A DNA stretch of 7,971 nucleotides, from contig DAOWER010000047.1 in assembly GCA_030638405.1 (NCBI GenBank), forward strand, positions 1-7,971, read 5' to 3'. Origin of the DNA: Candidatus Eiseniibacteriota bacterium (GTDB taxonomy: Bacteria > Joyebacterota > Joyebacteria > Joyebacterales > Joyebacteraceae). Positions 4,771-7,971 of this stretch are shown in pieces (the stretch's first letter is position 1; each line of letters begins with the position of its first letter). Below the pieces are notes generated by a model, which did not search any database, had not been told where the DNA came from, and saw nothing but the letters and a program-made list of their open reading frames with translations. The translations under genes were made by a program, and so were the position numbers.

Positions 4771-5917
4771 TCCGAAGGGGGTTCTCACCGGCGAGCACTA
4801 CCTCGACGGCGATCACGCCGCGGCCGAAGGCGCGCTCGCGGCCGGATGCCGTTACTTCGCCGGCTACCCCATCACGCCCTCCACGGAGGTCGCGGAGAGA
4901 ATCGCCGCGCGGTTCCCCCTCGTGGGGGGGCTCTTTGTGCAGATGGAGGACGAGCTCGCGTCGATGGCGGCGATTCTCGGAGGCGCGTGGGCCGGCGCCA
5001 AGTCGATGACCGTGACGTCGGGACCCGGGTTCTCACTCATGATGGAGAACATCGGGCTCGGGATCATGATGGAGGTCCCGACCGTCATCGTGAACGTTCA
5101 GCGCGGAGGTCCTTCGACCGGTCTTCCGACGTTGCCCGGCCAGGCCGACATCATGCAAGCACGCTGGGGTTCGCACGGAGACTACGAGATCATCGCGGTC
5201 TCGCCGAGTTCGCCGCAGGAGGCCTTCGACCACACGATCATGGCCTTCAACTTCTCCGAGAAGTACCGGCTTCCTGTGTTCGTGATGATGGACGAGTGCG
5301 TGGGCCACATGACGGAGAAGGTGGTGATCCCGAAGGCGGACGAGATCGAGATCGTGCCGCGCAAGTGGTACGAGGGTGACGTCGGCGACTACCTCCCATA
5401 CAAGGCCGACGACGACATGATCCCGTGGATGGTGAAAGTGGGCGACGGCCACAGGTTCCATACGACCGGCCTGACGCACGACGAGCGCGGCTACCCCGTG
5501 ATGAACGCCGAGTGCCAGGAGACGTGTGTCGGGCGCCTGGTCGAAAAGATTCGCTCGAGGGTCGATGACATCGTCGTCCTCGAGGAGGAAGAGGTCGAGG
5601 GCGCCGACGTGGTGGTGGTGTCGTACGGCATCACCGCCCGAGTCGCGATCCCGGCTGTCGAGCGGGCGAGGGCCGACGGCATCAATGTCGGAAGTCTGCG
5701 GCTGGTGACGGTGTGGCCGTTCCCGGAGAACCGCATCCGACAACTCGCGAAGAAGGTGAAGTCCTTCATCATTCCCGAGATTAACTACGGCCAGCTCTAC
5801 TACGAACTCGAGCGGTGCGCCGGCGGCGAGGCGAAGACGATTCTCGTGCCGCACGCCGGGGGATGGGTGCACGACGACAAGGACATCTACGACGCCATCA
5901 AGGAGGGGGCGAAATGA
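4760..5917 (+). CDS. korA: 2-oxoacid:ferredoxin oxidoreductase alpha subunit
   Basis: This 385-residue protein combines the pyrimidine-binding domain I and transketolase C-like domain II of the 2-oxoacid oxidoreductase family. GYPITPSTE (35-43), QMEDELASMAAILGG (61-75), the TSGPGFSLM loop (87-94) and GGPSTGLPTLPGQAD (116-130) are diagnostic of KorA. Domain II begins near residue 283 (DVVVVSYG) and includes LRLVTVWPFPE (313-323). The enzyme decarboxylates a 2-oxoacid with CoA and ferredoxin to give acyl-CoA, CO2 and reduced ferredoxin. 2-Oxoglutarate is the most likely substrate given the korDABC layout, but branched-chain 2-oxoacids cannot be excluded. The ATG at 4760 follows a GGAGGAGG stretch (ending 4750). 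The stop overlaps the next start as ATGA. Confidence 0.94.
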   Translation: MTADPKGVLTGEHYLDGDHAAAEGALAAGCRYFAGYPITPSTEVAERIAARFPLVGGLFVQMEDELASMAAILGGAWAGAKSMTVTSGPGFSLMMENIGLGIMMEVPTVIVNVQRGGPSTGLPTLPGQADIMQARWGSHGDYEIIAVSPSSPQEAFDHTIMAFNFSEKYRLPVFVMMDECVGHMTEKVVIPKADEIEIVPRKWYEGDVGDYLPYKADDDMIPWMVKVGDGHRFHTTGLTHDERGYPVMNAECQETCVGRLVEKIRSRVDDIVVLEEEEVEGADVVVVSYGITARVAIPAVERARADGINVGSLRLVTVWPFPENRIRQLAKKVKSFIIPEINYGQLYYELERCAGGEAKTILVPHAGGWVHDDKDIYDAIKEGAK

Positions 5918-6792
5918 AGAAACCTGCGGCGGCTGCTCCCGAGATGCCGCATCCCATGGAAGAACTCCTCCGGATGGACCGAATACCCCACATCTGGTGT
6001 CCCACGTGCGGGCTAGGCACGGTGGTGACCGCGTTCGCGGCCGCTCTCGAGACGCTTGAGCTGCCGCTCGACGACGTCGCGGTCGTTTCCGGAATCGGCT
6101 GCACCGGACGAGTCGCGGGATACATCAAGGTCGACTCGTTTCACACCACTCACGGCCGCGCGATTCCCTTCGCGACGGGCCTTCACCTCACCAACCCGAA
6201 GCTCAAGACCGTCGTTATCAGCGGAGACGGCGATCTCATATCCATCGGCGGCAACCACTTCATCCACGCCGCGCGCCGCAACGTCGATATCACCGTCATC
6301 TGCGTCAACAACTTCACCTACGCGATGACCGGTGGACAGGTGGCGCCGACGACGCCGCTGGGGGCTAACGCGTCAACGATGCCGTACGGGAACTACGAGC
6401 GCCCCTTCAACATCCCTTACCTCGCCGAGTCCTCAGGTGCGGTCTACGTGGCCCGGTGGTCGGCGCTGCACGTCAGGAGGCTCACGACGGCGATCGCGGA
6501 GGCGCTCGAGAAACCCGGTTTCTCCGTCGTCGAGGTCATAAGCCCATGTTCCACGCTCTACTCGCGACGCAACAGACTGGGCACGGGCCTGGACCTCATG
6601 AAGTTCTATCACGACAACTGCGTGATCAAGCACGGCGCCCCCACGCGCGAGCTGGACATTGGGTTTCAGGAGGAGATTACCGTCGGCAAGTTCGTGGACC
6701 TGGAGCGCCCGACATACGTCGACGCGATGAACAAGTGGTACGCTGGTGTCTTCGGGGACGACTACGAACCTTACGAGGGGGCCGTCAAGTGA
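5914..6792 (+). CDS. korB: 2-oxoacid:ferredoxin oxidoreductase beta subunit (TPP-binding)
   Basis: This 292-residue protein binds thiamine diphosphate and carries the catalytic centre. WCPTCGLG (28-35) and GIGCTGR (60-66) supply cysteines for the [4Fe-4S] cluster. The TPP motif starts at GDGD (104-107) and ends at NN (132-133), with the usual spacing. It is followed by NFTYAMTGGQVAPTTPLG (133-150), a hallmark of KorB. HTTHGR (78-82 region) forms part of the active site. The start ATG 5914 overlaps the korA stop by 4 bp, with AGGAGG (5901-5906) upstream, so translation is coupled. The N-terminal 20 residues (MKKPAAAAPEMPHPMEELLR) are a modest family extension. Together with the alpha, gamma and delta subunits it forms the core enzyme. 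Confidence 0.95.
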   Translation: MKKPAAAAPEMPHPMEELLRMDRIPHIWCPTCGLGTVVTAFAAALETLELPLDDVAVVSGIGCTGRVAGYIKVDSFHTTHGRAIPFATGLHLTNPKLKTVVISGDGDLISIGGNHFIHAARRNVDITVICVNNFTYAMTGGQVAPTTPLGANASTMPYGNYERPFNIPYLAESSGAVYVARWSALHVRRLTTAIAEALEKPGFSVVEVISPCSTLYSRRNRLGTGLDLMKFYHDNCVIKHGAPTRELDIGFQEEITVGKFVDLERPTYVDAMNKWYAGVFGDDYEPYEGAVK

Positions 6793-7736
6793 ACGAGATC
6801 AGGATCTCCGGATTCGGCGGTCAGGGCGTGATTCGGTGCGGGTACATCATCGGAAAGACCGCCTCCCTGTTTGACGGGAAGCACGCCACGCTGACGCAGA
6901 GCTTCGGACCCGAGGCCAGGGGCAGCGCGTGCAGCGCGCAGATCATAGTGGACGGCGACCCCGTGCGATACCCGTATCTCACGACGCCCGACACGGTCGT
7001 GGCCATGTCCCAGGAGGCGTACGACAAGTTCGGGTTCGACATCAGGCGGAACGGGACGCTCATGATAGACGATGACCTGGTGAAGCCCGAGGCTGCGCCC
7101 GCCGGGTGCAGGGTCTACGCAATCCCCGCGACGAGGATTGCCGAGGACCTCGGCAACAGGATCGCCGCGAACATTGTGATGCTGGGGTTCTTCACGGCGG
7201 TCACCGACATCATCTCCGTGCAGTCGGCAAGACGGGCGCTCCCGAGCTCGATCCCGCCGCGCTTCCTCGAGCTCAATGAGAAGGCCTTCGAGGAGGGCTA
7301 CAGGTTCGGCAGTGAGCTGATGGGTACGGAGCCGGTGCCGCCGCCCGCCATGAGGCCGCTGACCCGCGCGTACAAGCCGTCGAAGGTCACGAAGGCCAAG
7401 GCCGGCCGGCGGGCCACCACGCTCGCGCGTGTGAACCGGGCGGACGGGAAGTTGAGGGAGAGCGCGGCCGCGAAGAAGGCCTGGAAGGTCGCGGAGAAGA
7501 AGGGCGCCGTGCAGAAGGCGGCGGAGAGGAAGGCCCTGGACAAGAAGACCGCTGAGGCCGCCAAGAAGGCCGGTGGCACCAAGGCCGCAAAGGGTGGGGC
7601 GAAGAAGGCCGCACCGAAGAAGACGGGAGCGAAGACGTCCGCTCCCAGGAAGGCCGCACCGAAGAAGAAGTCCGAGCCCGCGGCCGGCAAGTCCGCCAAG
7701 AGCACCGGCAAGAAGAAGTCCCCCGGTAAGAAGTGA
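6789..7736 (+). CDS. korC: 2-oxoacid:ferredoxin oxidoreductase gamma subunit with histone H1-like Lys/Ala-rich tail
   Basis: Residues 1-178 are a normal KorC/PorC gamma domain: ISGFGGQGV (6-14), the FGPEARGSACSA segment (39-50) and AANIVMLGFFTAVTDII (126-142). Family members usually stop near here, at 180-190 residues. This protein continues in frame for about 125 residues (191-315) with 34 Lys, 8 Arg, 31 Ala and only 7 acidic residues, with little other sequence: KKAWK, AAKKAGGTKAAKGG, KKAAPKKTG, ending KSTGKKKSPGKK. Such tails are typical of linker histone H1, chlamydial Hc1 and HupB C-termini and bind DNA or RNA. The GTG start at 6789 overlaps the korB stop (GTGA), with GAGGGGG seven bases upstream. 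Codon third positions stay GC-rich through the tail and no frameshift is seen, so the extension looks translated. What it does is unknown. Confidence 0.92.
   Translation: MNEIRISGFGGQGVIRCGYIIGKTASLFDGKHATLTQSFGPEARGSACSAQIIVDGDPVRYPYLTTPDTVVAMSQEAYDKFGFDIRRNGTLMIDDDLVKPEAAPAGCRVYAIPATRIAEDLGNRIAANIVMLGFFTAVTDIISVQSARRALPSSIPPRFLELNEKAFEEGYRFGSELMGTEPVPPPAMRPLTRAYKPSKVTKAKAGRRATTLARVNRADGKLRESAAAKKAWKVAEKKGAVQKAAERKALDKKTAEAAKKAGGTKAAKGGAKKAAPKKTGAKTSAPRKAAPKKKSEPAAGKSAKSTGKKKSPGKK
7604..7667 (+). repeat. Short in-frame direct repeat inside the korC tail
   Basis: A 20-base exact repeat occurs at 7604-7623 and 7649-7668, 45 bp (15 codons) apart, encoding the KAAPKK unit twice. It lies among many shorter AAGAAGGCC copies. 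The tail probably grew by slippage or duplication of Lys/Ala codons. Confidence 0.7.
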
Positions 7737-7758
7737 GAACTGCTCCAAGGGGGTACGG

Positions 7759-7971
7759 ATGGACAAGGGCGTTCTCGTCATCGGAGGCGGCATAGCAGGC
7801 ATCCAGGCCGCTCTCGATCTCGCGAATGCGCAGTTCAAGGTCTACTTGGTCGAGCGGGAACCCTCCGTTGGGGGGAAGATGGCCCAGCTCGACAAGACCT
7901 TCCCGAGTATGGACTGCGCCATCTGAATACTCGGTCCTAAGATGATGGATGTCGGTCGGCATCCGAACATA
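7759..7971 (+). CDS. hdrA: Heterodisulfide reductase subunit HdrA with in-frame TGA (predicted selenoprotein), 3' end outside window
   Basis: The ATG at 7759 follows AAGGGGG by five bases, 22 bp after korC. Residues 5-23 (VLVIGGGIAGIQAALDLAN) are the FAD-binding Rossmann motif and VEREPSVGGKMAQLDKTFPS (31-50) is a hallmark of HdrA. Codon 56 is TGA (7924-7926), following MDCAI. Beyond it the same frame reads ILGPKMMDVGRHPNI to the window edge, which is the conserved HdrA continuation. Family proteins read DC..C.L.PKM..V.RHPNI, so the TGA replaces the second cysteine. Sec-containing HdrA is known in methanococci and some bacteria, hence the selenocysteine reading. The protein starts directly at the FAD domain, without the N-terminal extension of methanogen HdrA. 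HdrA is the FAD and iron-sulfur subunit of electron-bifurcating complexes. A disabling stop mutation is the main alternative. Confidence 0.88.
7924..7964 (+). promoter_or_regulatory. Sec codon with candidate bacterial SECIS hairpin
   Basis: The TGA (7924-7926) is followed after 20 bases by a hairpin: GGATGTC (7947-7953) pairs with GGCATCC (7958-7964), seven pairs including one T-G wobble, around the loop GGTC. The loop starts with G and lies 27 bases after the TGA. In known bacterial SECIS elements, SelB reads a short upper stem with a G-containing apical loop roughly 16-37 bases past the UGA, so size and distance fit. Confidence 0.6.

Noticed and set aside
5033..5872. Long minus-strand frame opposite korA
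   Set aside because: Its His/Asp/Arg/Val-rich composition is the mirror of a GC-rich gene, and the plus strand is an unmistakable KorA.
7359..7736. KorC tail as a product of a frameshift or a separate gene
   Set aside because: The frame runs without break from the catalytic domain, codon third positions stay GC-rich, and no new start with a ribosome binding site occurs at the junction.
6771..7838. Long minus-strand frame opposite korC
   Set aside because: It is Leu/Gly/Arg-rich because it mirrors Lys/Ala codons; the plus strand has the gamma-subunit motifs.
7759..7926. hdrA as a complete 55-codon gene ending at TGA
   Set aside because: The HdrA signature continues in the same frame directly after the TGA, so a genuine stop would cut the FAD domain in the middle of a conserved motif.
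1..7971. CRISPR arrays, tRNA or rRNA genes, insertion sequences
   Set aside because: No regular spaced repeats, no cloverleaf or rRNA motifs and no transposase frame were seen.

Overview
The window is GC-rich bacterial DNA (roughly 60-65% by eye) with strong GGAGG-type ribosome binding sites, several GTG and TTG starts, and tightly overlapping genes. The gene content points to an anaerobic, ferredoxin-based bacterium that probably makes selenoproteins: a four-subunit 2-oxoacid:ferredoxin oxidoreductase operon runs into a heterodisulfide reductase HdrA gene with an in-frame TGA where HdrA proteins carry a conserved cysteine. The lineage cannot be fixed from the sequence; an uncultured candidate phylum, an FCB-type bacterium or a deltaproteobacterium-like anaerobe would all fit.

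Region 1 (1-2126, plus strand). The C-terminal part of a MacB/FtsX-type ABC transporter permease enters from the left edge. After a 240-bp gap comes a two-gene unit: a secreted protein of unknown family (TTG start at 1132) overlapping a 50-codon gene for a secreted Trp/Phe-rich peptide (GTG at 1688). A strong hairpin terminator at 1885-1918 closes the unit. A second, nested inverted-repeat structure (1946-2036) lies in otherwise empty sequence.

Region 2 (2127-3774). On the minus strand are an Rrf2-family regulator with three cysteines in the cluster-ligand region and, upstream of it, a lipoprotein with a repeated G[IV]G toast-rack (DUF2154/DUF4097-like) fold. The regulator has its own sigma70-like promoter whose -10 box lies inside a 22-bp inverted repeat, suggesting autoregulation.

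Region 3 (3775-7971, plus strand). A YmdB-like macrodomain gene is followed by a promoter embedded in its stop codon, a leader with a 23-bp near-palindrome and a competing downstream hairpin, and then korD-korA-korB-korC-hdrA. The first four overlap by 4 to 11 bp and hdrA follows after 22 bp. KorDABC would oxidise a 2-oxoacid with CoA and reduce ferredoxin; HdrA is the FAD/iron-sulfur subunit of electron-bifurcating complexes, so the operon plausibly links 2-oxoacid oxidation to flavin-based electron transfer.

Two features stand out. KorC carries a 125-residue Lys/Ala-rich tail like that of linker histone H1 after its normal catalytic domain. hdrA contains a TGA at codon 56, followed in frame by recognisable HdrA sequence and by a hairpin at a suitable distance for a bacterial SECIS element, so it is best read as a selenocysteine codon.
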